Assembly (NCBI GenBank): GCA_037576195.1
Contig: CM075101.1
Coordinates: 29,140,001 to 29,204,000 of the forward strand
DNA length: 64,000 bases
Direction of reading: 5' to 3'
Source: Phytoseiulus persimilis
Lineage: Eukaryota; Arthropoda; Arachnida; Mesostigmata; Phytoseiidae
The notes under the pieces are model-generated. The model was not told the origin of the DNA. It saw only the letters and a list, made by a program, of their open reading frames with translations, and made no database searches. A program made the translations under genes and the position numbers. This document shows, piece after piece, positions 36,685-47,625 of the stretch. Position 1 is the first letter of the stretch. Each line of letters starts with the position of its first letter.

Positions 36685-39600
36685 CAACACACCGACGGAC
36701 TGACGGACGACGTAAGGAGAGGCTGGCAAGAAAGCAGACAATTAATGGAAATCTCGCCAATATCTCGGTCAATATTCACGGAGGCTTCAGCAATAAGGGA
36801 ATCGGTCTTAGCATCAACGGCAGCAGATATGCGGCGCGCTGCTAGAATTGAGCAGCTAAAGCCCCCACTGCTGCGAGGGAGTAATTGAATTATTAAGCAA
36901 GGCGAGCGCGGCCCCCGGGCTCCTCTCTCTGTGCCTCCCGTCTCTGCCCAGCCAACCAACACCAGGCAGTAAGTCAGCCTTGTTACCGGGTCGGCACGCA
37001 GCCCGGGAAAATTCGCAAATCGGATCACAAGCGAACCTCGAGCCCAGCGTGCGGGTTACAAGGTCTCTTCGGGTGTGCCGTACATGCCTCGCAGGGTTTT
37101 GGACACAGTGTTGCAGAGAGGTTAGCAAGCCCGGGATCCGAGGCACGAAATTAACTCACTTTTTTGCGAGGCTGAGTTCTACTTATATTGAATGCCGCTT
37201 CAGGGACTGCGGGAGGAACAGCTCATATCACAGTTTAGGCTTGAATAGTGTCAGTTTCTCTCTGATCTGCTCCGTTTAATCCATGCTGAACGCGTTCGTT
37301 TCAAATTACCGCACTCGTTTCTGCATGTATGGTGCACACCACTGGAACCACTCCGCCATCTGGTCCCTCCTGTCCCGTCAGACCGATTCCGCCGACGCAC
37401 TCCGAGGAATTCAGTTGGTAAATGTCGATAAGCGAGAGGAGCAGGGTAACGCTCTTGAGTTTTGAGAGAATCCGGTATGAAGGCTCCGCGGTGTGCTTAG
37501 CAAGCAATCGCATCGTCTCAAAATATTCACTCCCGATCCTGAGATTTTATACCTTGTTCAGCGATGACAGCGCTGCGGAACCTTAGCCCCAAGGCTCGCC
37601 CATGGATACGGAGCGAGTCCCCAAGCAAGACGCCCTCCTGTGACCTATAACGCATCGGTATTCCCAACGGCTGCCGGAAAATATCTACCGGCTCTGGATT
37701 ACCCTAATTAAATCATCTCTGAATCCAAACCAAATCTCTGATTTTGTGTCGAGCCCTGCGGATACATACACTCGGCGGAGATACAGCGGGTGAAGTTTCT
37801 GAATGTCGAGGATGATTAAATGTAATTAGACTCCTCGTAGACTCCGTGGGACTCTTTTACGTCGCCGGGATCGTATTTCCCGCGCTCGGTGCGGTCGTCG
37901 TTGTTGTCGTCGTCGTCGAGGCCGCTCGATGATCCGAATGGTATCTGAGCAGGCCGGAGGGATTGGATGAATATCCTTCGGAGAGGGTTTCACTTCTCAA
38001 CATTGCACGATCCAGATCATGCTGTCGACGATGATGACGGTTCGAGTCTTTCAGTGATAGTCAGTCGGAGAATGATACAGAGATGATGCGGAAAACGAAG
38101 TTCAATTTGAATTGCTCGCCTCGTGGATGGTGCGCGCCTCGCTGCAGACGACCAGTCATCCGGCCGATGCTTCAAATGAATTCAAACGAACGGGACGAGT
38201 CGGGGGACCCGGGGCGGGACTTAGATAGATGGTTTCGGCCGCTGATGCCGCGCCCGCCCGTCTGCCCGCTTGCTCGACCGCCGCAACCGCTGCAGCCTGC
38301 CAGGACCCCAATAAAAATAGATGTATGGCCTTCATTGAGAAATTTTCCGATTGTTGGACAAATGTTGCTGGAAATTAAATTAATCTAGAACGCGAGCCGC
38401 CCGCTCGTCGATTCAACTGCCTTCGCTTTGATGACCGACTGAACGAATCAAAAACCGATGAGCGAAACTGTGGATAGCAGCCGCCCGCCTGACTCTGGTC
38501 TATTCCCACTTTTCCATTCGACGTGATTGGATGGATGAATGAGTGAATGGCTTGTCGACCGATGTTCGCCGGGGAGACTCTGTGCCTCGTAGGAGCAAAG
38601 AGGAACCCGCGACTGGGTTTCCTCTTTGTCCTCGGATCCCTCGCAGGATCACTACCTCACCCCGGTTCGCAAGGAGCGCCGTAGGGTGAGCCAGCGTTCG
38701 AAAGTTTTGTTGGCGGTGAAGGCTGACTCTCAGGTTTCACGCTGCTGAGATAAGCTCACGAGAATCACTCCCCGTCCAAACAGTCGGATGATTGACTACC
38801 ATGACATATGCGCGCCCACCTCGTCCTGTATGATGGAGCAACAGCAGCGTTCGTGCAGTCGGTACACAGTCCCTCTGCTTTTGGTTTTGCCTCCGATCTT
38901 GGCTCGAACACAACGCGCGTTGGAGGCTTTTTTGGAAGGCGGGAACGGTGCTTAGTTTGTTGGTCGTCATCGATTCTCCTTCCGTGTACCCCGAAGTGTG
39001 TGGAGAATTTCGGAATCTCAGACCCAAATTGTTTGTGATGTTTTCTCACGCTTCCCGAGTGAAGCGATCCTGTCAGCTCACGGAGCTCCACAGGCAGCGG
39101 GCCTCAGAACCTGGAGTAGGTTGAGAGGTTGATCGATGTCTGCGCGGGCAGAAATCAAATCGCACACGAACACTGACGTCAGGACGCGCCTCGATTGCTC
39201 CAAAGAGGTTTCAGCTTCGCGTCGGATATTTCTCGACGGCAAAACGACTGCTTGTCATCGTCCACGGGTAGCGCTTCGTGTTCTGCGGTTTTGCGGTGTC
39301 GCTGGCGGAGACGTCAACGATTCGATTCCCCTCTACAGTCGGAAACGATTGTCGCGCGTCAATTGTTCGTTGTGCTCGCCGATGGTGGCACGAGTGGAGA
39401 CGCGACCTCCTCAATGCCCGCTCTGAGCGTGCCCACTCGCTCCTTCATCCGTTCACTGGCTGCTGCAGGCTCCCCCGCTGGCTGGCTTGCTTGCTTGCAA
39501 CTCACGTAGTTTGCAGCTGCGACTAAATTGGTTGAATTGGCTTGGTGCAGGCAGCCAGGCGGCCAGACGGACGAGCCGACGGACTGACGAGCGGAAGGCT

Positions 39601-40330
39601 CTCCATTCTGCCATCTTCTTTCTCTGGCCTTCTTTTGTACGATTCAGTTGATCAGATGTATCAGGCGTCAACAATTCGCACAACACGTCAACAATGAATT
39701 CCAGATCCAGGAAAGTAAAACGACAAGGGGAGATGGAAAAAACCTGTTTTCCCTCACGGCACCAGACATTCGTCACTGTCAACGGCAGGAACGTCCCGAG
39801 GAAGGTGGAGCCAGCTCGCCGAACAGCCAACACCGAAGAGAGAGGGGGTCTCCGGGTAACTTCGGTTTCGGAGTTCCAATGGCAGATTATTCTTTATTAT
39901 AGGAGGTTCGACAACTCTCCGCACGAGAACAAGGATCAGGCGAGCTGCGCCAAATTTCAAGGCAACGTTCACAGGGAAGCAGTCATTCGGTGGAACGGAA
40001 CGGAAAAATGAAGACTCAAGTTGGGAACGCAAACGAAGCCTGAAGACAGTGACCTGACCACGACCCAGTGCTCGGAGCTCTCTGTTGGGTACTCGAGAAC
40101 AAAACACTTTTTGCGTTGTTTATTCCGCGCGCGAGCACGTACATTCTCGAGTGGTTACGACAGCAGCGCTCCGAGGGACTCAGTCGACGACCGGACTCGA
40201 ATCCCATGCAACTTGGGAGCTCCGACGCTCTGGCTGAACTCGGATAGTTGTTCAATTTGTGCTCAATCCGCTATATGAACGATTTGTTCCTGTCTTGGGG
40301 TAGGGTACTGAGAAGAAACTTCGGCGGAAT
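34816..40330. other. Non-coding stretch with simple repeats
   Basis: No supported gene. The longest frame (180 codons, minus strand at 36.5-37.0 kb) passes through a GACA repeat that it translates as a Cys/Ser/Val run. There is an interrupted TCG/TTG triplet run at about 37893-37919. A more AT-rich patch at about 38,320-38,390 could be a regulatory element, but nothing specific is recognised. Confidence 0.4.
36636..36684. repeat. (GA)n joined to GATA/GACA microsatellite
   Basis: About eight GA units are followed by GATA and then about six GACA units. It is a perfect or near-perfect compound microsatellite. Confidence 0.95.
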
Positions 40331-41276
40331 ATGACGAATCGAAACCGCTCTGCGTCAGAGACGAATGATAGCCGCGGACGATCGTTCATTCGGATCAGGA
40401 GCAGAAACTATGCGGCTCACGCAAGGATCAGGAAGGAACGCTCCCTTGGTATTCTGCAGACGATAACGGAGCTCTGGATAGGTTCGCGGCTCCTGAACAT
40501 GAGATCTGTTCGCGTTCCGAACGGAGCAATCACACTTTTTGGAGAAATTACCATGCGGCACATATTTTCTCAGTACTTGTCATCAGCCCCTCCACTTTTA
40601 CTTAACGAATACGATGCTGATGCATTATGTTATGAAACCGGTGCTCTCTCTGTGAAAACTCAGTTTCCATAAATGTCGCAAATTCCATTTTGTCGTGTGT
40701 TAACAGAGCTCTTTGAAGCAAGCTCCCTGTCACTCTACATTCAAGAGAAGCGTGCAACGCGGCCCCGGCAGTCGTGCGGAATTTTTTGAGAAGGCAACCA
40801 GGGGCTTTTGAACACGAGTTCTCATGTGAACAGGCAACTCGAACCACTTCGTTCGGAGCTCCATTTTGGAAAAACACCTCGCGAAAAGCCTTTTCGCTCA
40901 CCTACCCGGTAAAATAGCTTGGGCTTTTCACTTCCGGAACCCAGCGAGGATCCCGCAGCGCTATTCACAGCTCTGAAGTCAGCCACCTAGTGGAGAGCTT
41001 GATTCTACTACTCCTTTAATTTCCCTGACATTCTGAAGTTCCCACCTCGGTTGGTTTCGGCTGACCAACGCCACAGCTCAATGTCAGCGTCACCATGTTC
41101 TCAATTGAAAACGTTGAATTGCGCTAGCAGTGAAACAAAAACCAAAATTTCAGGAATCGCGGCGACACGGAGCTCTCCCAATGAGCTGAGGGATCGCTTG
41201 GAGCGAATCTCGGATTCGCGCACAAACCGACCCAGGGTTGGAGAGCGCCTATTAACTAGAGCACGCGGTGGTGGGA

Positions 41277-41286
41277 GGGGGGGGGG
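41277..41286. repeat. Poly-G run, 10 bases
   Basis: Ten consecutive G within a G-rich context. It is the plus-strand counterpart of runs seen at 22.95 and 44.33 kb. Confidence 0.9.
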
Positions 41287-42381
41287 TCTTCTTTCAAACT
41301 GTCTTTTCAAGGGTTTTTGTTGCGACGTTGTAGACAGGATCCTGGCTGAAACTTTGATGTGAAATTGTGAGGGGAATGTAATTGGGTTAGGCTTAAAGGG
41401 TTATATTGTATCATGAACGGGGGAAGAAGCGTTCTCTCTTCCCATGGAGTCTATTTTCAGATCTGAACCTTGTTTTCCGTGCCCTCCGCGACCGTGGGCT
41501 GGGATATCATTTAATCATTCTCCGCCTCCCTCAGCTCTATGATGTGTGGGGAGAACCCGGCCTTGCAGACTTCAATCATTCCGAGTTGCTGCTCGGGCAC
41601 TCCGAGAGCTGAGATCGTCCAGGAATCATCCGGAATCAGATTCAAGCAGCTGCGGTAATCCCTGTTCTGAGAACAGTTGGCGTCATTCTCAGCGAGACAT
41701 CGACTGAACACCTCGGGGAAATCGGGCTGCATAGAGAACCAACTCGTGGTTCGCGCTCGACTCTGAAGCTGATCCCATGCGGATGGGGATGACTAGCTGG
41801 AGCATGTGCGATACGCTGTCGGGCCGAGTTTCAGCTCTTCTTGGATTGTCTGGTACTGTGAATAACTTCTTCTGTTCGGGAATCCCCGGTCGCACTCATA
41901 ATCAACGGTTACCGCTCTGGGATGAGAGGACACCGTCGATTCCGGCTCGACTAACTTTGGAGACAATCGATGCTAAGGCAACACGCTTCTGCTTCTTGGT
42001 GCCCAGCGATCGCGATGACTGTTTCTTGAACATGAGTTTCTCTCAGACCATTGTGTCTACAACAAACAGACCCGTCACGCGGTTGGAATATGCCCTGCTC
42101 CTACCGGATTCAGCGGGTCATGATTAGCCATCGGTGCTACTATTCAAACATCTCGAGGGATCAGCTGCTACCGGGTCTCGCTCCCGTGGCGAAATAAGGG
42201 CAAAGCCTCATTCAAAGCGACCGGTCTGCCATGTGGACGAGCACCGCTGAGTGGATTCTGATACCGACGAGCCACTCGCCATACCTCCAGCGCCAGTTCA
42301 TTCGAATGTCCATAATTTTTTCAGTTTCCTTGCCATCACGGGATATAGTTACAGTGCGTAACGATTCGGCGGTTTCGTTCA

Positions 42382-42840
42382 TTGGACCCCATGGAAGGTG
42401 GCACCTTTTCTAAATTCTCTGAAGACGATGTGCTTCAACTGCACAGTTCCATGCAGGGATTGAATAACTCAATCATAGGTCACCCCGATTCCATTCTGAT
42501 TCGTCTCTTCAGAGCCGATTTCGAAGGGGTTGCAGATCAGTATGCCATCAATGAATTATGCAGCCGACGGAGTAGCCGAGTGGTCAGCGCAGCTCACTGG
42601 TCTCTCGTATGTTCGTACGGCGATACGCAGGTTGCTTATGTCGGAGAATCAAAGAGTAAAGCAGTGTCCTTCAATATCCCGTCATGCCCTTCGCTTCGAC
42701 CTGGAAATCCTCCGCTCTATGGAGATAACTTCAAACAAGGACGGTCATTCATTGAACCGGCCGAAAACCCGTATCAAATAGTTTATCAAGAATCTCTCTC
42801 CCTCAATTGTCTGATGGGAGCCTTTTTCGGGCCGTCCTGA
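42382..42840 (+). CDS. Unrecognised 152-codon open frame
   Basis: This plus-strand frame is longer than most in the middle region and has balanced, non-repetitive composition. It includes RLFRADFEGVADQYAINEL and SYGDTQVAYVGES. A second frame shifted by one base (42530-42781) is also protein-like, which suggests compensated or recent frameshifts, or that one is a shadow. I do not recognise a family. Neighbouring plus-strand frames at 41.4-42.4 kb may be exons of the same locus, but no donor/acceptor pair in matching phase was confirmed. Confidence 0.25.
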   Translation: MDPMEGGTFSKFSEDDVLQLHSSMQGLNNSIIGHPDSILIRLFRADFEGVADQYAINELCSRRSSRVVSAAHWSLVCSYGDTQVAYVGESKSKAVSFNIPSCPSLRPGNPPLYGDNFKQGRSFIEPAENPYQIVYQESLSLNCLMGAFFGPS

Positions 42841-43837
42841 TTAGGAAGTTAGTGATAACTTTTATCTACATTCTATGAGTGCGCTAGAATCAGGTTACAC
42901 GTTGCTTTTTGATTTTGGGCACAAAGATACTCCTCCTGCAATTCCTGAACTAATTCCCCAATTTTTTACCGAATCATCATCACGGCTCCAAATCCGCTTC
43001 CCACAAAGCATGAACACGGCACGGAAACGATAACACTTTCTGCTCGCCGATCAAGTTCCCCGAAGTTTCTTGTCGCGCTCTTGTTCAGCCGCAGCAACAC
43101 AGTTTTCGCTACGAAAACAACTTCCGAAGGCTGCTAGTCTGAGGTGAAATTCCTGAAACCTCAAAATCCATCGTTATAATGGGTTATCAGGCTCTTCGCG
43201 TGGTCTCACATCAATCTCTTCCAGCAGGTGTTACCGTGCGTTCCTGGAGCCATACTGCTGAAGCCGATGCTGGTGGCAGAATGACTTGGCAATAGATCTT
43301 TTCGAGTTCCATAGGATGAGCAAACCTCAGCTCTCCCGGAGAATTTCGTGACACCTGGATCGGAACAAGCACCGCTTCACACAACCGCCCCGGCATTGTC
43401 GAACAGAACAGGGAGACGAATTCGAACTTTGGCGCGTCGGGTTCTCTCTGTGTTGACAACCTTATGAAGCAACATCGTCTGCTCGCTATTGAGCAGCAAG
43501 GACCATTGCTGCTAGTTGTTAAGCAGCGCAGCATTGTTTACACGGTGAATTGGCCAATCGAAGTGAGGCTAAATTGAGGGAATTGTCCGTTTATCGAAGA
43601 TGTTCCAAGAATAACGAGTGATGACCCTGGAAGTTCGTGCTGTCATCCGCTCCATGCGCAGCCCGAAAGGAAAATCTTGTCCGTAAGACGGTGTTCGTCA
43701 GAGTCTATCGACACATCTGTCTTGCTTGACTGCAAGGTAAGCCACACCTTGTCATACTTTGAACGGTTATGCCGGTAACGTTGACTTATAGCCGATGAGA
43801 CGTTGTCCAAGCACGCTAGTCGCACCTCAGCGATACT

Positions 43838-44140
43838 TTGTCGAGATGCACTGGAATAGATAGACGGTCAGATCTGAGTTGGGCGAGCGAATCTACTCAG
43901 TCGATGCATTATGGGTACTCGGAATCTGCTGCTCATGATGTTGGCGTTCTCGATATCGCTCGAATCATTCTATGGTTTGTTCGGAGGCTCAGGAACATAT
44001 CCATCGAATTTGTGCTCTTGGAGAGCGCACCTCTGGCGATTGGACCGCGGTTGAGAGGGCCACCACATGAAGGGATGAAGCAACTCAGATGTTGCGTTCG
44101 AGATCGCTTCGTCCGTTCAATGTCGAATGAAATCAGCTGA
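43838..44140 (+). other. Unrecognised open segment with hydrophobic helix
   Basis: A plus-strand frame includes an amphipathic to hydrophobic stretch (VGVLDIARIILWFVRRL) and a Cys/Arg-rich end. The minus strand is open across the same bases. There is no confirmed splice site or homology. Confidence 0.15.
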
Positions 44141-44333
44141 ACATGAAATCTGAAATGCGAACTTCGTCGCGAAATCATCCGACTTTGGAGCTCAACTGTT
44201 GGGTTTGGCCAATCGAACTGCGTGTTGTCGGAACAAATTTTATGGGGAACTGCGATGAGCAGGACGGGACCGTTCGGGGAGAGTTGGTTGGGAGCTGTTC
44301 GGCGCGGAAAATGAATGAGCTTGGTCGAATTGA

Positions 44334-44350
44334 GGGGGGGGGGGGGGGGG
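44334..44350. repeat. Poly-G run, 17 bases
   Basis: Seventeen consecutive G are read directly from the sequence. A run of this length is prone to sequencing error, so frames crossing it should not be trusted. Confidence 0.95.
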
Positions 44351-44834
44351 TAGATGGTAAACACATTGCGAGTGTCGGCGTGACTACGTCCGAGAGACGA
44401 GGGCTCAGTGGCGACACGTAGATCCATTCTCCTCTTCAAGTATCAGTCGGCACTGAGTTGCCTCCCAGCAGTATTGTCTTCCACCAGTGCTTGCGATGCG
44501 CAACCATTGAAGAGCCTCACACTCGATGGTCTCTCGAAAGACTCTCAGGACTGTAGTGAGCCGCAGTTCCGACGGTCCAACAGCGCCTTCGACGTCACAT
44601 GAAGGCCCACCCTATTTTTTCCTCGCGCAGCGCCCGAATTCCTCCGGGTCTTTCGGCTTCAATCTGAATCACTTTTCCCGTCGTCCCAATGCTGCTTTCC
44701 ATTATGTCAGCCAGTCCCTATCGAAATAATGTTCTAACAACGTTGGAGCAGCCTTGTGATGCGCATTATTCATTAGGAAAAAAAACGCTAATGGGAACTA
44801 CTAAACGAACTGTAAGGGCATCCGTCGGCTATTC

Positions 44835-45146
44835 TCACATCATAACAGCGAGCACTCCGAAAAGCCCGGCTGGAAGCATCGTTCTAGGCAGAGTTGCCGT
44901 GGTTCCTCGTGGTATTCGGAATACGTCAAAGTACGGTAGAGAATAGCGGCTGCGAATCGCGCCGAAGAAGGCTGATATGGAAGGAGCCGCTTCCCTCCCC
45001 TTCACTTGAACGTCGTCCCAGCACTCGATCAGGAAGTGGCGATTACAAACAGAGCGTGAACGTTTTCCGCTCAACTGTTTTTCGCGGTCGATCCCTGAAG
45101 GCCTTGAAAGCGGATTCGGTGACAATCTGATTTGATGATGATTCAC
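44835..45146 (-). other. Unrecognised open segment ending in a hydrophobic stretch
   Basis: A minus-strand frame ends in a possible membrane segment (MLPAGLFGVLAVMM). No splice sites or family could be assigned. It is listed because it resembles the other hydrophobic fragments of the middle region. Confidence 0.12.
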
Positions 45147-46431
45147 CCCATGCCTCAGGACACACGACGCGCAGCGTTTCCTGTTTTTGGCAAATAGAGC
45201 AAGATTTGTTTGTGCGCGCGGGACGAGGCAGGGCTTCTGGGACTCGCGCGCGAGGCCCGAACACCGGGCCGGAGATTTCGCACACGATGGGGGCGCAGTC
45301 AGATGGACGCGGAGAGTGGAGGGCAGGCTCGCTCAGGCTGATGGAATCGCGAATAGTTCTCATATAGCTCGCAGGAATAATGAGCAGGAAATTTCGAGAC
45401 AAGAATTTTTCCTTGGGACCGTTCAACGGTGAGTGAGAGGAGCGATCCGCTCAACTGAGTCGGCAGGCTTCGTCCCGGAGGAGAGCTCAGCTTGGAGTCA
45501 GCCTCTGGGCGGAGGCAAGCGGACTGTTCGGGCCAGCGGTCTCAAATAAATGGACGACGTTTTGGCATTAGATGTTCGTTGCTTATTTCCTAAATTGCTC
45601 TCAAGTTTCTCTCTCTGCGTGCGGGAGCTCGAACTGTCTCGGTATCGTTCGTTCGTTCCCCTCCAGCTCGTTGCTCGGAATACACGTGGAGGACGGAAAC
45701 TCGACCCCAGTCATGTCAGGCCGCGAGTCAGCTCCGAGTTCCTTTGTTCCTCATCTGTCTCAACCGGTGGAACGGCTCGTCCTCGTCAGTTCATCGATCG
45801 CTAGGCGGGCAGGTGGGCCCGCAGGTGGGCGAGCAAAAGACGACGGTATCTTCCTGCGGGGCGGGGATCTGATTTCCAATTTCTAGGATTCACTCGACTC
45901 GCCGTCGTCATCGAGACGTTCGCTGTCGTACATCTGTTTTTCCCTTCCCGTGAAGGAACAGATTCACCGACCAGCGGGAACGCTCCGAGGGCAGCCCCGA
46001 TCCGTCGAGATGGAATCCTGGGAAACGCCTGACTAGACTAACCACCCGATGGAATGACTCGCGATGCTGCGCTGACGCCGTTTCCAAGCGTGACCTTCGT
46101 CAGACGCCCGTCTTGGCCTGATCGGCGTGACGGCCGCTTGCTGTCACAGTGTGAGTCATCCTCGAGTCTGGAACGAAAATGCGGATTTCGTGGCGGCAAA
46201 CATAAACGGCTCAGCGTCTACACTTAGTCGGTGATAGAATCGCTCCGTGCTCCCCATCCGAACACCGCCTCTTCCGTCTTCACGAACTCGTTCCAAGGTG
46301 CGTTCGACGCAGACATCGGTGGCTGAATACTGTCAGAGTGGTTCGTGGCTGATGCGCTGATGTTTGCCCACAGGGTCCCCTGCTGTCGGGGTTCTTTTGA
46401 AAGCGAATCTTCCGGTTTATCTGTGAGCCAG

Positions 46432-46877
46432 GAACAGCTCTCTGCGTCAGCAGCTGCTCGAAATTTCTCCGTTTTGCTCTTTATGCCCAGATCGCCGCTG
46501 AGCTGTTGGGGTCCGAGCTTCCAGAAACTGACATGCGTTCCCTCCCAGAGAGGCTTTCGCATCGCGAATTGTCAGCATTTCCAGTTGGAAGCTATCTTGG
46601 GGATCATTCCCTACCCAACATCATCCGCTGGAGCATGAGGGAATCCCGATGGGAATTTGGGAGCAACACATTCGACAGAGCAGTTTCGTCTCCTCGAATG
46701 TCGACAGGACGACTCGGCCGGATGATAGTTCCTGATATCGTGGAACCCTCCCGGCGCGTTCCTTCGAGCTTATTTTCCAGAACTCCGTCGGAACCGAGGC
46801 AACAGCAGCGGAGCTTGTCGGAGCAGCATGGAGAGTGTTCAATGAATCGAGAGGCACTCAATAATCTCCTCTCCTGA
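46432..46877 (+). CDS. Possible 3' coding exon, unrecognised, Ser/Arg-rich tail
   Basis: A plus-strand frame is open from a TGA at 46398 to a stop at 46877. A plausible acceptor (CTGTGAGCCAG) ends at 46431 and would give about 148 codons. The first part has a short hydrophobic stretch (FLRFALYAQIAAELLG). The rest is rich in Ser, Arg, Pro and Glu, with several phosphorylation-like sites and a glutamine run, as in the cytosolic tail of a signalling or membrane protein. No domain is recognised. The minus strand also carries an open frame over part of it. Confidence 0.3.
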
Positions 46878-47182
46878 GTTAACGATCGCGAACTCGAGAA
46901 GAAAAATGTGATCATTCCTCCCGGTCTAATTTAAAACTACTCCGCTCCATTTGCTATTTTGGTGTCGGCTGCGGCGACCGAGACGATTGGCTGGCGCAGT
47001 TCGAGAATCATTGCAGGTTTCCGAACGAGATGAATTCGGATCTCGCGCCAGGATCGACCTCGTCATTCCTGGAGCGATTGGAAACTTTCAGTGACTCGAA
47101 CCAGACCTCCCAACGGATGGAATTCCTGCAGCGGCGATTGGAGTGTGACTCGCCACGCGGTATCCGTAATCGGCCGTGAGTT

Positions 47183-47625
47183 TTATTTTCGTTCCGATCT
47201 CGCCGTTCCGGTCGAGCCAAGTGGGATTCTTCTCGTGGTGGTGGGATGCTCTCCGATCGGAAAAAAATACGTTGGTTCGCTAGGTAACCGGTTACCCACC
47301 GTCAGAAGTCCTTCCTCCTCAAAGGCAACGAACTGAAGCGGAAAACGTTCTGTGTCCGCTGTGTATGCTTGCATTTTTCGCACTGAAATGGTCCCTTGAA
47401 ACGATGACATAGCGTCTTTCCGGGCAGAACTCACGTGAGCGATGTGGTGTAGGAAAATTGAGGACCATTGGAACGTTCCATACGCGAATGAATTATGCTC
47501 TGATGCTCGTGGATCCATTCTGAGGAGTCGAGTTTCGTTGGAGAGTAACGAAGCCGCCCTGTCAAAGCTGTCGCATTTCCCTTGTCGGGGCCGCTCGCAA
47601 GAATGAGCTGAAAAATCCCAATCAT
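47183..47625 (-). CDS. Unrecognised coding-like exon, about 145 codons
   Basis: This is one of the best protein-like frames of the middle region. A possible acceptor (GGATTTTTCAG at about 47608) precedes a frame with balanced composition and aromatic-rich blocks (SFAYGTFQWSSIFLHHIAHV; ERFPLQFVAFEEEGLLTVG; EPTYFFPIGEH). Weak resemblance to the post-membrane part of ionotropic receptors, and to the C-terminal part of class III cyclase domains, was noticed. Neither is good enough to name it. No donor or partner exon was fixed. Confidence 0.3.

Noticed and set aside
36486..37028. 180-codon minus-strand frame
   Set aside because: It runs through the GACA microsatellite, giving a Cys/Ser/Val run, and has no domain.
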